Positions 29,040-40,505 of a DNA stretch of 64,000 nt are shown in pieces. This DNA is from Amphibalanus amphitrite (lineage: Eukaryota > Arthropoda > Thecostraca > Balanomorpha > Balanidae). Numbering within the stretch: position 1 is the first letter of the stretch; every line of letters starts with the position of its first letter. The stretch lies in contig NW_024882301.1 of NCBI RefSeq assembly GCF_019059575.1, forward strand, positions 270,822-334,821, given 5' to 3'. The position numbers and the translations under genes are program-made. The notes under the pieces were generated by a model. The model saw only the letters and a program-made list of their open reading frames with translations. It searched no databases and was not told the DNA's origin.

Positions 29040-30842
29040 TTAAAGGACGGGGCGCGTCAAAAGCGCCCCAAGGCTTCGTCTGATCGCCAAAATAATGGTC
29101 GCAATCGATTCCTCGGGTCAATATCTAACCTCAGTCGAAGGTTCCAGACCTAAGGCTCCTATCCCTCATCCCTTAATCGTCCCTTAAAGGACGGGGCGCG
29201 TCAAAAGTGCCCCAAGGCTTCGTCTGATCGCCCAAATAATGGTCGCAATCGATTCCTCGGGTCAATATCTAACCTCAGTCGAAGGTTCCAGACCTGTGGC
29301 TCCTATCCCTCATCCCTTAATCGTCCCTTAAAGGACGGGGCGCGTCAAAAGTGCCCCAAGGCTTCGTCTGATCGCCAAAATAATGGTCGCAATCGATTCC
29401 TCGGGTCAATATCTAACCTCAGTCGAATGTTCCAGACCTGTGGCTCCTATCCCTCATCCCTTAATCGTCCCTTAAAGGACGGGGCGCGTCAAAAGTGCCC
29501 CAAGGCTTCGTCTGATCGCCAAAATAATGGTCGCAATCGATTCCTCGGGTCAATATCTAACCTCAGTCGAAGGTTCCAGACCTGTGGCTCCTATCCCTCA
29601 TCCCTTAATCGTCCCTTAAAGGACGGGGCGCGTCAAAAGTGCCCCAAGGCTTCGTCTGATCGCCAAAATAATGGTCGCAATCGATTCCTCGGGTCAATAT
29701 CTAACCTCAGTCGAAGGTTCCAGACCTGTGGCTCCTATCCCACATCCCTTAATCGTCCCTTAAAGGACGGGGCGTTAAAAGTGCCCCAAGGCTTCGTCTG
29801 ATCGCCAAAATAATGGTCGCAATCGATTCCTCGGGTCAATATCTAACCTCAGTCGAAGGTTCCAGACCTGTGGCTCCTATCCCTCATCCCTTAATCGTCC
29901 CTTAAATGACGGGGCGCGTCAAAAGTGCCCCAAGGCTTCGTCTGATCGACAAAATAATGGTCGCAATCGATTCCTCGGGTCAATATTTAACCTCAGTCGA
30001 AGGTTCCAGACCTGTGGCTCCTATCCCTCATCCCATAATCGTCCCTTAAAGGACGGGGCGCGTTAAAAGTGCCCCAAGGCTTCGTCTGATCGCCAAAATA
30101 ATGGTCGCAATCGATTCCTCGGGTCAATATCTAACCTCAGTCGAAGATTCCAGACCTGTGGCTCCTATCCCTCATCCCTTCATCGTCCCTTAAAGGACGG
30201 GGCGCGTCAAAAGTGCCCCAAGGCTTCGTCTGATCGCCAAAATAAGGGTCGCAATCGATTCCTCGGGTCAATATCTAACCTCAGTCGAAGGTTCCAGACC
30301 TGTGGCTCCTATCCCTCATCCCTTAATCGTCCCTTAAAGGACGGGGCGCGTCAAAAGTGCCCCAAGGCTTCGTCTGATCGCCAAAATAATGGTCGCAATC
30401 GATTCCTCGGGTCAATATCTAACCTCAGTCGAAGGTTCCAGACCTGTGGCTCCTATCCCTCATCCCTTAATCGTCCCTTAAAGGACGGGGCGCGTCAAAA
30501 GTGCCCCAAGGCTTCGTCTGTTCGCCAAAATAATGGTCGCAATCGATTCCTCGGGTCAATATCTAACCTCAGTCGAAGGTTTCAGACCTGTGGCTCCTAT
30601 CCCTCATCCCTTAATCGTCCCTTAAAGGACGGGGCGCGTCAAAAGTGCCCCAAGGCTTCGTCTGATCGCCAAACCAATGGTCGCAATCGATTCCTCGGGT
30701 CAATATCTAACCTCAGTCGAAGGTTCCAGACCTAAGGCTCTTATCCCTCATCCCTAAATCGTCCCTTAAAGGACGGGGCGCGTCAAAAGTGCCCCAAGGC
30801 TTCGTCTGATCGCCAAAATAATGGTCGCAATCGATTCCTCGG
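29040..30842 (+). repeat. 144-bp satellite, left arm, inner block (about 12.5 units)
   Basis: Same unit as 26100-27849. The first three units share private variants with units at about 26690-27240 (AGCGCCCC, CGCCCAAAT, CGAATGTTCC), which suggests a segmental duplication within the array. A 2-bp deletion occurs near 29773. Confidence 0.97.
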
Positions 30843-30874
30843 TCTAAAATAATGACCTCGGTCAAAATAATGGT
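30843..30874. other. Centre of symmetry of the satellite foldback
   Basis: A 32-bp junction where plus-oriented units stop and minus-oriented units begin. It consists of short satellite-derived scraps (AAAATAATG and GACCTCGGTC). Confidence 0.85.
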
Positions 30875-33356
30875 CGCGCCCCGTCCTTTAAGGGACGATT
30901 AAGGGATGAGGGATAGGAGCCACAGGTCTGAAACCTTCGACTGAGGTTAGATATTGACCCGAGGAATCGATTGCGACCATTATTTTGGCGATCAGACGAA
31001 GCCTTGGGGCACTTTTGACGCGCCCCGTCCTTTAAGGGACGATTAAGGGATGAGGGATAGGAGCCTTAGGTCTGGAACCTTCGACTGAGGTTAGATATTG
31101 ACCCGTGGAATCGATTGCGACCATTATTTTGGCAATCAGACGAAGCCTTGGGGCACTTTTGACGCGCCCCGTCCTTTAAGGGACGATTAAGGGATGAGGG
31201 ATAGGAGCCACAGGTCTGGAACCTTCGAATGAGGTTAGATATTGACCCGAGGAATCGATTGCAACCATTATTTTGGCGATCAGACGAAGCCTTGGGGCAC
31301 TTTTGACGCGCCCCGTCCTTTAAGGGACGATTAAGGGATGAGGGATAGGAGCCACAGGTCTGGAACCTTCGACTGAGGTTAGATATTGATCCGAGGAATC
31401 GATTGCGACCATTATTTTGGCGATCAGACGAAGCCTTGGGGCACTTTTGACGCGCCCCGTCCTTTAAGGGACGATTAAGGGATGAGGGATAGGAGCCACA
31501 GGTCTGGAACCTTCGACTGAGGTTAGGTATTGACCCGAGGAATCGATTGCGACCATTATTTTGGCGATCAGACGAAGCCTTGGGGCACTTTTGACGCGCC
31601 CCGTCCTTTAAGGGACGATTAAGGGATGAGGGATAGGAGCCTTAGGTCTGGAACCTTCGACTGAGGTTAGATATTGACCCGAGGAATCGATTGCGACCAT
31701 TATTTTGGCGATCAGACGAAGCCTTGGGGCACTTTTGACGCGCCCCGTCCTTTAAGGGACGATTAAGGGATGAGGGATAGGAGCCACAGGTCTGGAACCT
31801 TCGACTGAGGTTAGATATTGACCCGAGGAATCGATTGCGATCATTATTTTGGCGATCAGACGAAGCCTTGGGGCACTTTTGACGCGCCCCGTCCTTTAAG
31901 GGACGATTAAGGGATGAGGGATAGGAGCCACAGGTCTGGAACCTTCGACTGAGGTTAGATATTGACCCGAGGAATCGATTGCGGTCATTATTTTGGCGAT
32001 CAGACGAAGCCTTGGGGCACTTTTGACGCGCCCCGTCCTTTAAGGGACGATTAAGGGATGAGGGATAGGATTTACAGGTCTGGAACCTTCGACTGAGGTT
32101 AGATATTGACCCGAGGAATCGATTGCGACCATTATTTTGGCGATCAGACGAAGCCTTGGGGCACTTTTAACGCGCCCCGTCCTTTAAGGGACGATTAAGG
32201 GATGAGGGATAGGAGCCACAGGTCTGGAACCTTCGACTGAGGTTAGATATTGACCCGAGGAATCGATTGCGACCATTATTTTGGCGATCAGACGAAGCCT
32301 TGGGGCACTTTTGACGCGCCCCGTCCTTTAAGGGACGATTAAGGGATGAGGGATAGGAGCCACAGGTCTGGAACCTTCGACTGAGGTTAGATATTGACCC
32401 GAGGAATCGATTGCGATCATTATTTTGGCGATCAGACGAAGCCTTGGGGCACTTTTGACGCGCCCCGTCCTTTAAGGGACGATTAAGGGATGAGGGATAG
32501 GAGCCACAGGTCTGGAACCTTCGACTGAGGTTAGATATTGACCCGAGGAATCGATTGCGACCATTATTTTGGCGATCAGACGAAGCCTTGGGGCACTTTT
32601 AACGCGCCCCGTCCTTTAAGGGACGATTAAGGGATGAGGGATAGGAGCCACAGGTCTGGAACCTTCGACTGAGGTTAGATATTGACCCGAGGAATCGATT
32701 GCGACCATTATTTTGGCGATCAGACGAAGCCTTGGGGCACTTTTGACGCGCCCCGTCCTTTAAGGGACGATTAAGGGATGAGGGATAGGAGCCACAGGTC
32801 TGGAACCTTCGACTGAGGTTAGATATTGACCCGAGGAATCGATTGCGACCATTATTTTGGCGATCAGACGAAGCCTTGGGGCACTTTTGACGCGCCCCGT
32901 CCTTTAAGGGACGATTAAGGGATGAGGGATAGGAGCCACAGGTCTGGAACATTCGACTGAGGTTAGATATTGACCCGAGGAATCGATTGCGACCATTATT
33001 TTGGCGATCAGACGAAGCCTTGGGGCACTTTTGACGCGCCCCGTCCTTTAAGGGACGATTAAGGGATGAGGGATAGGAGCCACAGGTCTGGAACCTTCGA
33101 CTGAGGTTAGATATTGACCCGAGGAATCGATTGCGACCATTATTTTGGCGATCAGACGAAGCCTTGGGGCACTTTTGACGCGCCCCGTCCTTTAAGGGAC
33201 GATTAAGGGATGAGGGATAGGAGCCTTAGGTCTGGAACCTTCGACTGAGGTTAGATATTGACCCGAGGAATCGATTGCGACCATTATTTTGGCGATCAGA
33301 CGAAGCCTTGGGGCACTTTTGACGCGCCCCGTCCTTTAAGGGACGATTAAGGGATG
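30875..33356 (-). repeat. 144-bp satellite, right arm (about 17 units, inverted)
   Basis: Inverse-orientation copies of the 144-bp unit continuing to the unique outer part of the right arm at 33357-33491. Confidence 0.97.
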
Positions 33357-33501
33357 AAGGAAGGGAGCTAGGGCAAAATAAATGTCATATTCGTGTTCCC
33401 CGTCCCCCAATTGACCTGATGGCAGTTTCTGAAGCGATTCTGAATCCGACGCTGTATTCGTTGCTGTTGCTGACGCTAACTTCACGGACATCAGAGACTA
33501 T

Positions 33502-33989
33502 CTATAGAGATTATCTAGCGTGCTAGATAGTAATACTGAGACAAATCGCGGTGCCAGAATATACATATGCTGATATTTGTGCTCTGCCAGATACAGACCA
33601 CTTCTGTGACACTGTTCTGTCAGATACATGCCGATATTTTGGCACACTTCTGTTGGACGTGTCGCTATTGACAGTCATCATGGACACACCCACTGAGCCA
33701 GCCGTTCGGTCCATGGTGTCCAATGTCCATCACTCCGCGAGCCCAGTTGAGAGTTTGTGGCCCACGCTGATTGAGTAACCTTTACAGAGAATCCAGATGC
33801 TCCAACGGACAGGACCTGGATTTGAATAGGTACACAAATGTAGGTTAAGTTGAATATACTGGACTTTGTGCCATGTACCCAGATTGAGAGTTGCTCGAAA
33901 GAGTTGCATTGTCCATGGCATATCCTGAATGAAAACACGCTGCCGTTCGGCGCTGTTAATTAGCAGCATACATATATTCAAACAAAAGA
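33502..33989. other. Short unique spacer
   Basis: About 490 bp with an imperfect inverted pair near 33509-33530 (TAGAGATTATCTAGCG and GCTAGATAGTAATAC). No gene recognised. Overlapping small frames on both strands have no motif. Confidence 0.45.
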
Positions 33990-33993
33990 TTAA

Positions 33994-35172
33994 AACCCTC
34001 GCCCCGTTGGGGGGGGGGCATTTTGCCCCCCCCCCCTGTGGTTTTTCCTGAATAGTAAGAAAACGGTGGTGCGCAGCGCCGCCAAATTTTCAGTACCTTC
34101 CCGGGCATCAATTTGACACCTTCACACCAAATTTCAAGTCTTAGGTCACCTTAGGTCGGGAGTTATTGAGGTCAAGCTGAGGTCATGTTCGAGCAAAAAT
34201 GAGCAAAAAACATGCAATCTTGAAACGCTCACCAAATCTACAGTTATCAAGCAATTTCAAAGCTCTTTATATGGTTCAGTAGACAAAAAGCGGCGCTACA
34301 AAACTGCTATCTCGTATTTTCAAAATTTTGGGTTTTTGACCAAAAAAAATCAAAAAACTGATTTTTTTTAGAAAAACTAAAACAAATCCAAAATTTTCCG
34401 AATTTCGAAAAACGGAATATATGTGATAGTCCCTGCGCTCTTCTATATACATACCAAATTTCAGATCGATATCTCGTTTTTTGGCCAAGTTAGAGCGAAA
34501 AAAAAACTGTTAAAAATGATGACGTCAAAAATTTGAACTCCATTTTTAGCGATTCTAGACCTCGTACGGCAAAACAAAGACCACCATTGAACTCCCCGTG
34601 ACGAGCTGCATCGATTTGATACCCATTTTATGCAAAATATCAACTTTAAAATTTGACCTAATTTGACCTGACCTTGACCTGATCTTGACCTGACCTTGAC
34701 CAAAACGTGACCTAAGCTGGCCCCAAAGGCTGCCTGACCCACATAATCGCATTTGTCATGTAAAATGGACCATAAAACATATATCACACAACACTTTCAT
34801 ATTGTGACCCCCCAGTGACCTGACCTCTGTGACCTGACCTGGTATCAGTGACCTCAACTAGCAACATAGGTGTTTGAAGAACATTTCCCCATCGATGATT
34901 TTCAATGAAATGCTCTTTACTCGATTTTACACCGCATTTCTTGAAATGCCTGTAAACGGTGAAAATTGGACATTTGACCTGACCTGTGACGTCATCGGTT
35001 TGACCTAGGTCAATAAAATTGGGTCACAAGGTAGTTCCCTGATAGGGCTATCCAACACCGTTTGCTGCTTGTCGCTAGGTTGCGTGGTTCTCGAGATCTT
35101 AGGGGGGGGGGGCCAAAATGCCCCCCCCCCCCAACGGGGCGCGTTGCTCGGCAGAGCCCAACGGGGCGCGGG
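33994..35172 (+). mobile_element. piggyBac-like TTAA element, family B copy 1
   Basis: Flanked by TTAA at 33990-33993 and 35173-35176, with two extra A at the left junction. The left end is single: CCCTCGCCCCGTTGGGG, then a G-tract, CATTTTG and a C-tract. The right end is doubled: CCAACGGGGCGCG, spacer TTGCTCGGCAGAGCC, then CAACGGGGCGCGGG. The interior has many TGACCT/AGGTCA motifs, densest at 34655-34700 and 34800-35020. Small frames inside (for example 34461-34787 minus) recur in the other copies but only because the DNA is shared. Confidence 0.85.
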
Positions 35173-35176
35173 TTAA

Positions 35177-35549
35177 TTGCTACACGAACTTTGGATGTTT
35201 AGCCAAAGGAAAGGGACCTACCACACACCAGCTCGTACTGGAATGCATGAACACAGTTTTATCGTGAGGGAGCTTTCGCAGATTTTCTATAAAGACATAA
35301 TCCATTTTGGAAGCTAACTGGCGTAAGTAGCTCACAGCGAAACGATCTCACTACACCCCTGCACGACACAACGTCGCCTACCCTGTATGCACTCACAAGC
35401 CCTCATCCCCCCACCCCCCGCCCGTGACCTCGGCACCCTGCTGCCCCCGTCGCCCCGCCCCGCGCGCGCCGCACGCCCCGCCGCTCCGGTGGTCGGGTCT
35501 GTCGGCGTCGACGGGCTGTGCTGTCGGCGGCGACGGCGGCCGTCGGCGC
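35177..35549. other. Spacer upstream of CpG-rich exon candidate
   Basis: AT-leaning up to about 35390, then abruptly C-rich and CpG-rich. It may be promoter DNA of the exon proposed next. Confidence 0.4.
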
Positions 35550-35657
35550 TCAGTAGCGTGCCGTCTGCCGGCGGCTGCGGGACGGTCGGGTCGAGACGGG
35601 CGGCGGTGCAGCATGGTACAGCGGGTGCCCACTGACGGAGTCTACGCGTAATTACAG
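35550..35657 (+). other. Candidate non-coding first exon with uORF and splice donor
   Basis: Within a CpG-rich island (about 35390-35660). A TCAGTA initiator-like motif has its A at 35552. The proposed exon ends ATTACAG at 35657, followed by GTGAGG, a strong donor. A 12-residue frame MVQRVPTDGVYA lies at 35613-35651. It would serve as a 5' UTR exon of a plus-strand gene, perhaps the GPCR exon at 61044, but that link is a guess. Confidence 0.35.
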
Positions 35658-38106
35658 GTGAGGGCGCCAGTCACGGGGTATGGGTGCGGTTTGGTGTCAT
35701 GTGGGCCAGGTTTGAGCTTTGTGGGTGCGGTGATGATGTGCGGGTCCGTGGGCTAACTCTGGTTGGTTAGTTGTTTCGCTTACACAGAATCGTACTTGAA
35801 TTTAACCAGCTTGGTACTTTTGTAATTTATCTTCAAATTTATGCGAGGATCTGGTCTATTGAAATATGTTTAAAAGTGCCCATCGTTTCCTAATGACGCC
35901 AAGTCGGATCGACAGAGAAGTGCCAAAATGTAGAAGGGTATCGAAACGACACTTCTTTCTTGGCAACGATTAAAAAAGCCGGCATTTAGCACCTGTGCTA
36001 GATATTGGACTTTTACGTGCATTCGTCATTACGAGAATGCACCGATTGTTTGATGTTAGTGCCGGTGTGTTACCCAAATAGTGAGCTCGTCTTTTCTTTT
36101 TCTCTCAGCAATTAGCACATTACGCGTGGGACTACACACGTCTTTCCTCAGTAATTAGTGGCAGTTCGCTGTCTTCATACAATTATATAACACGTTAGTG
36201 GTTCTGGAGCTTGCATTCTCACAACTAGAAATGTGGTTTAGTGAATAGCCCACGCCCCACGCTGTTGAAAAGTTTTCCAACTTTAGCCACTATTCATATG
36301 TAGTTATTCTTCAGGCTGAAATATGGAGAACTTCCTGCCTAAATTTAATTAAAAATATAACTAGCACTTAACGCCTTCCATGAGAAACTATGTGGTACAT
36401 ATTGCATAACCACAACCAATAACCGCACGGCGCAATTTATCTGAGCAGTTAGTCCTGCAATGCTTGCAATTATCACGGTACAATCCACCTATCGTCCCCG
36501 GCCGACTCCTGCAGCCATGTCCCATCCTATTTTACCTACCTTATTTAGGCCATAGCAACGGGCCTCTATTTCAGCAACTCGGTGTGCATTGGTGGGCGTG
36601 AAAACGCAATGTTTCCTTTTCGATTTGATCAGATGTAGCGGTGCATGTGACGGGATGTTCCCTTGTTGAAACATGAAGCTCTACTAAAACGTCATTAGTT
36701 ATCGAGAAAAATTGATCGGGAAGGGTCCCTCTAAGTCAACGGCGGATTGATTATGCTTTGCGATAACGTTTCTTATATCAAGGAATCTCGTCCTTTTCCC
36801 AGAAATAGCAGCCCTTTACGACTGCCGTTTAGCTGGGCCGGTGATGGCGGGCTGTTTTTCGGGCGTTGTCTGATCAGGTTCCATCAGATCGCCGCCGGGT
36901 GCTCTCAACTGACCGCGCTCTGTTCGATGGTGTTCTCTGAGGGCCATTCCATCCACTCGGTCTGTGTGGCCAGTACACAAACCTCGGTCAGTTTAGACCG
37001 ACTGGGTGGTGGTTGGTGTGGCGTCAGGTAAAAGAGGACACAGACCCCCTTCTTCACCCCACACTGCACGGTGGAGGAAGAGTGACTGTCCCGGTCCCAT
37101 AACCAGACGCAGCCGACCTCGTCGCCCAGCGAGAGACGTAACGCCCGCATTACTTGATGCATTTAAATTACACCACAGGCCTCTTTACGCCGTCAGTGTC
37201 TGGAGAAACGAGCTTCGGTGGAGCTGAGTACCAAAACCTTATTTAGCACCAGGGTGAGAAATAAAGGAATCAAAGTAGGACGTTGCAAAAATGTTAAGGC
37301 GATGAGCTGCAAAGCTAGTCGAATAACTGCGAGGCCTCACCTCAAAGCAGCTTGCCTTCAATGTCACCAGGAAGAACAGCTGAGGTGAGCGAATGTCCAC
37401 AAGAAAATATTACGGTTCACGATGAGGTCGCATTGCATTAATGTGTATGGCGATAAAAAATGTCTGAAGTTCGAGACAATAACCTCGTAGTGATATATCC
37501 GCGCTTCCATCGCCCGATAGGATAGGCAAGTCACTACCGTATCTACCTGAATTCTAGACGGAAGATGTCTGCCCAAACTAAGGGTGATTCAAAGATTTCG
37601 CGGACTTCGCTGGCTGCCAGGGCCAGCCGTTTCCAAAGTTGTAATGATTGGGTCTGCTTCTTTCGCAACCTTTATGTTCCAAAGTTCATTAGATGATTGC
37701 GCGACCCGTAGTTGATGCAGATTTAATCGATTTCTACCAAAAGCTGTTTTGTCTTCTCCCTTTTGCTATTGATAAACTATTCTGCCTTCTAATGTTATGA
37801 AAGGACCATTCACCAGACAGCTTTTCCAATGTAGACCAATATACTCGTAGATTTGACAGTTTTGTAGCTTTCCCGATACACTTTTATCGTGAGGTAAACA
37901 CAAACACGACTGTATGATGCACGACCTCTAAGGTTACTGTGTAAGTGTATCCTTATTGCTGCATAGCATAAACATTGACATAGTTTTATGACGGCCTTTA
38001 CTTGGTCAAACATTTATTACCTACCTAATGATGGTTGATGTTCGTAAAACTGCTTTTTCTTTTGAGCAATGCTAAGTGACGCGTTGGCTGGACCGACTTC
38101 CAGGAA

Positions 38107-38141
38107 TATAAAGACAGGGCTTACTGTTATGCTGCTCAGTC
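38107..38141 (+). promoter_or_regulatory. Candidate TATA + Inr core promoter
   Basis: TATAAAG starts at 38107 and TCAGTC starts at 38136, putting the initiator A (38138) 31 bp after the TATA T. That spacing and the TCAGTC form match arthropod TATA/Inr promoters. No good downstream gene is visible; the next frames are short (MATP then stop at 38158; about 43 codons from 38213). Confidence 0.35.
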
Positions 38142-39949
38142 ACAGCGACTTACTTCCGATGGCCACTCCTTGAAGAGCTTTCTGCGCTTCGAAAGTGGCG
38201 ATTGAGATCAAGATGAACGATCAGTATAAAGCTCATCAGCATAAGCGCACAATAAATCACAGCATAAATAGATGGCAGCCGCCGCCCCTCCTTCAGAAAG
38301 GCAGCAGCACATTGAACATGATTTACTGTGCAACGAGGGGATGACTAGGTCTGCCAAAGAAATGTCTGAGAAGTAATTCAACTGCTCCTCGCCAAGGACG
38401 CCTTCTTCATACTCTTCGGCTTTTCTGTGAGGATTCTAAAATTGTAGCGCAGTTGCCACTGTTCTTAGCAAACCCTATTACGAATGTACTTTTACAACAG
38501 AGTGTGACATTCAATATAATCGAGTTCAGCCTGTCCAGCGACGTTCAATGCATTGAGGCCTTGTTTACACCGACCAAAGATGGCTTTGCATTAGTTCCCT
38601 GGATCGGTACACGTAGAATATACACACTGCACAGCGTATAGTCCGTCTCTGATTATGCGGCTTAACGTCTCCAGCGCCTCAACTTCGTTTGAATGAGCTG
38701 CCTAATTTGCTAATGGATTGCAGGTATTTGGTTGTGCTAATAGGAGGCTGTCAACACTCGCGACATTTAAACATGTACCACCTGTGAAATTTCGCTGCTG
38801 TGGAGATGGAAGCTTCTGAAATGGCTGGCTCACTTACGGCACGTGAAGTCAGATAATTAACCCTGTTATCTAGCTTGCATATTAATTGCACCTTGCTAGG
38901 GCATTCCTTTTGTAGGGCCATTATTCTTAGGCGTTAACGTTGTTTCAGTAACCAGCTGATACAGGTCAACAGTGAACAGTTAGGAAGCCGTCACGGCGAG
39001 CGGTGCCTCTCTGTCAGAGCGGCGACATGTGACGATCCGCCCGCCGCTCCGACCGGCCGCATGGTGGTCTCGCCGGCAGTCGGTCCATCGCCCTGTTGTG
39101 ACACCGAGCGGCGCCGGCCGGCCGCGGTTCCAGCGAACGTGAGCCGCTGGCACTCAGCCGGGCATTACGGTGCCATTTGTGGCAGAGGTCAGACGGGGCC
39201 ATTACTGTGACGGGCAGCGAGCGGCAGGCAGGACGCTCGTGGCACGCCGCTACTGGTGCACTGGTTCGACCGAGTACCTACTGACCGGTGCAATGGCGGG
39301 GTCGGTGGGAGTTTTGGTGCCAACTAATATTGAACGTTCTCCTGAGCATTGTTGAGCTTTAGTATCCGGTCTGAATTCGGCATGCTTTTCCCTTAGTGTG
39401 TGTCCTAGCCACTGGTAAGTCTATGGTAAGTCTATGTCCAACAGACTCCTGATCTGTAGTCTGTTGGAGGTCGATCCTTGGTCTTTCTGATCCGGTATAA
39501 GCGCCATTAATAAGCGTGTTTTTTATCATACGTCGTCGATCCCCGGTGTGGTGCTTCTGGCAGGTGACTGCAGCTCAGCGACTTATCTTGGGCGGCTCGT
39601 TATTGCTTGGTCGTTAGCTAGTTGTTGAGCGCTGCTTGGGTAGTTGATTGGTTGTTGGCTGGACTGGCACATACCAGGCGCGTTTCCTGGGTTTTCTAGG
39701 CAACAGGCTGTTTGTGGAGGATGGAGTGGCTGTTGACTGCTTTTTTATCACGAATGGTGGACTAGTTGCTGAGTAGATGTCGACTGGCCATCTATTTGCT
39801 GTTCGCGGGCGGTAGCTGGTCGTTGGCTGGCTGCACTGTGGTTGTTGACCGGTCATTGGCTGTATTCGTCGATGACCTGCCGGTATTTGAGCGCTGCGCG
39901 CCGATCCATCGCGACACCGGGCCACCCATTACCGCCGCACACATTACTG

Positions 39950-40230
39950 CAGCGCGTCAGTCAGCGGGGAGAGGTCCTACGTCAGTACGGAGAAGGTCAG
40001 CGGGAAGCGATCCCACGTCAGTGCAGAGGTAACAGAGGAGCGAGCCTTCGGCAGGGGGAGAGGTCCTACGTTAGCTGAGGAACAAGTTACGCAGTGGTTA
40101 GAGGTCAGCGGAGAGAGGTTCCTGGTCAGTGGGGGACAGCAGCAGAAGGAAGCTGTTTACGTCAGCGGGAGCGATCCTACGCCAGCAGGGAGCGATTTTA
40201 CGTCAGTGGGGAACGGCTCCGGGGTTGTGT
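39950..40230. repeat. Degenerate tandem repeat
   Basis: Motifs such as GAGAGGTCCTACGTCAG, GGGAGCGATCC and TCAGCGGG recur irregularly every 20-45 bp. The units have drifted strongly. Confidence 0.6.
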
Positions 40231-40377
40231 AGAGCAATCCTGTGTTGGCACCTGCATTCGCCATGGCGAACATTTAATTAATCAGACTGCTGACGTTAAA
40301 CGCAGAAAATCCATTTCCGACTCATATTACGATAGTAATTTGATACCGCACAGACGCATGGTTGACGCACATGGCCT

Positions 40378-40505
40378 GAGTTTGACTCAGACCGTCCCCG
40401 TTTGACTACCATGCTCCCAGTTTGGCTGAGATGGCCCCAGTTCTGCTCAGACGGTCCCAGTTTAACTCAGTTCCCGGTTTCTCTCAGGCGGTTCTCGGTT
40501 GACTC
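40378..40505. repeat. Degenerate tandem repeat of about 25-28 bp
   Basis: Variants of CAGTTTGACTCAGACGGTCC recur about five times. Confidence 0.65.

Larger units (their letters stand above)
25966..33491. mobile_element. 7.5-kb foldback element with satellite arms and 10-bp TSD
   Basis: The 10-bp duplication CAGAGACTAT lies at 25956-25965 and 33492-33501. The element starts ATGTCCGTGAAG and ends with its inverse CTTCACGGACAT. Each arm has a unique outer part of about 140 bp, then a tandem array of a 144-bp unit. The arrays face each other around a spacer at 30843-30874. The left arm (including a later 1.2-kb insertion) is about 4.9 kb and the right about 2.6 kb. No transposase is visible. The structure matches foldback/Mutator-like elements with tandem-repeat inverted arms. 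Confidence 0.9.

Noticed and set aside
29427-32952. 48-residue repeat protein encoded by the satellite
   Set aside because: The frame is stopped by TAA in recurring variants and by indels, and starts only where a chance ATG variant occurs. Kept as a low-interest finding, not as a gene.
25966-33491. CRISPR-like or bacterial repeat array
   Set aside because: Units are 144 bp with no unique spacers, and the setting is clearly eukaryotic.
34461-34787. Repeated small frames in family B (also at 43654 and 55628-55939)
   Set aside because: They recur only because the element recurs. Frames differ by indels between copies.
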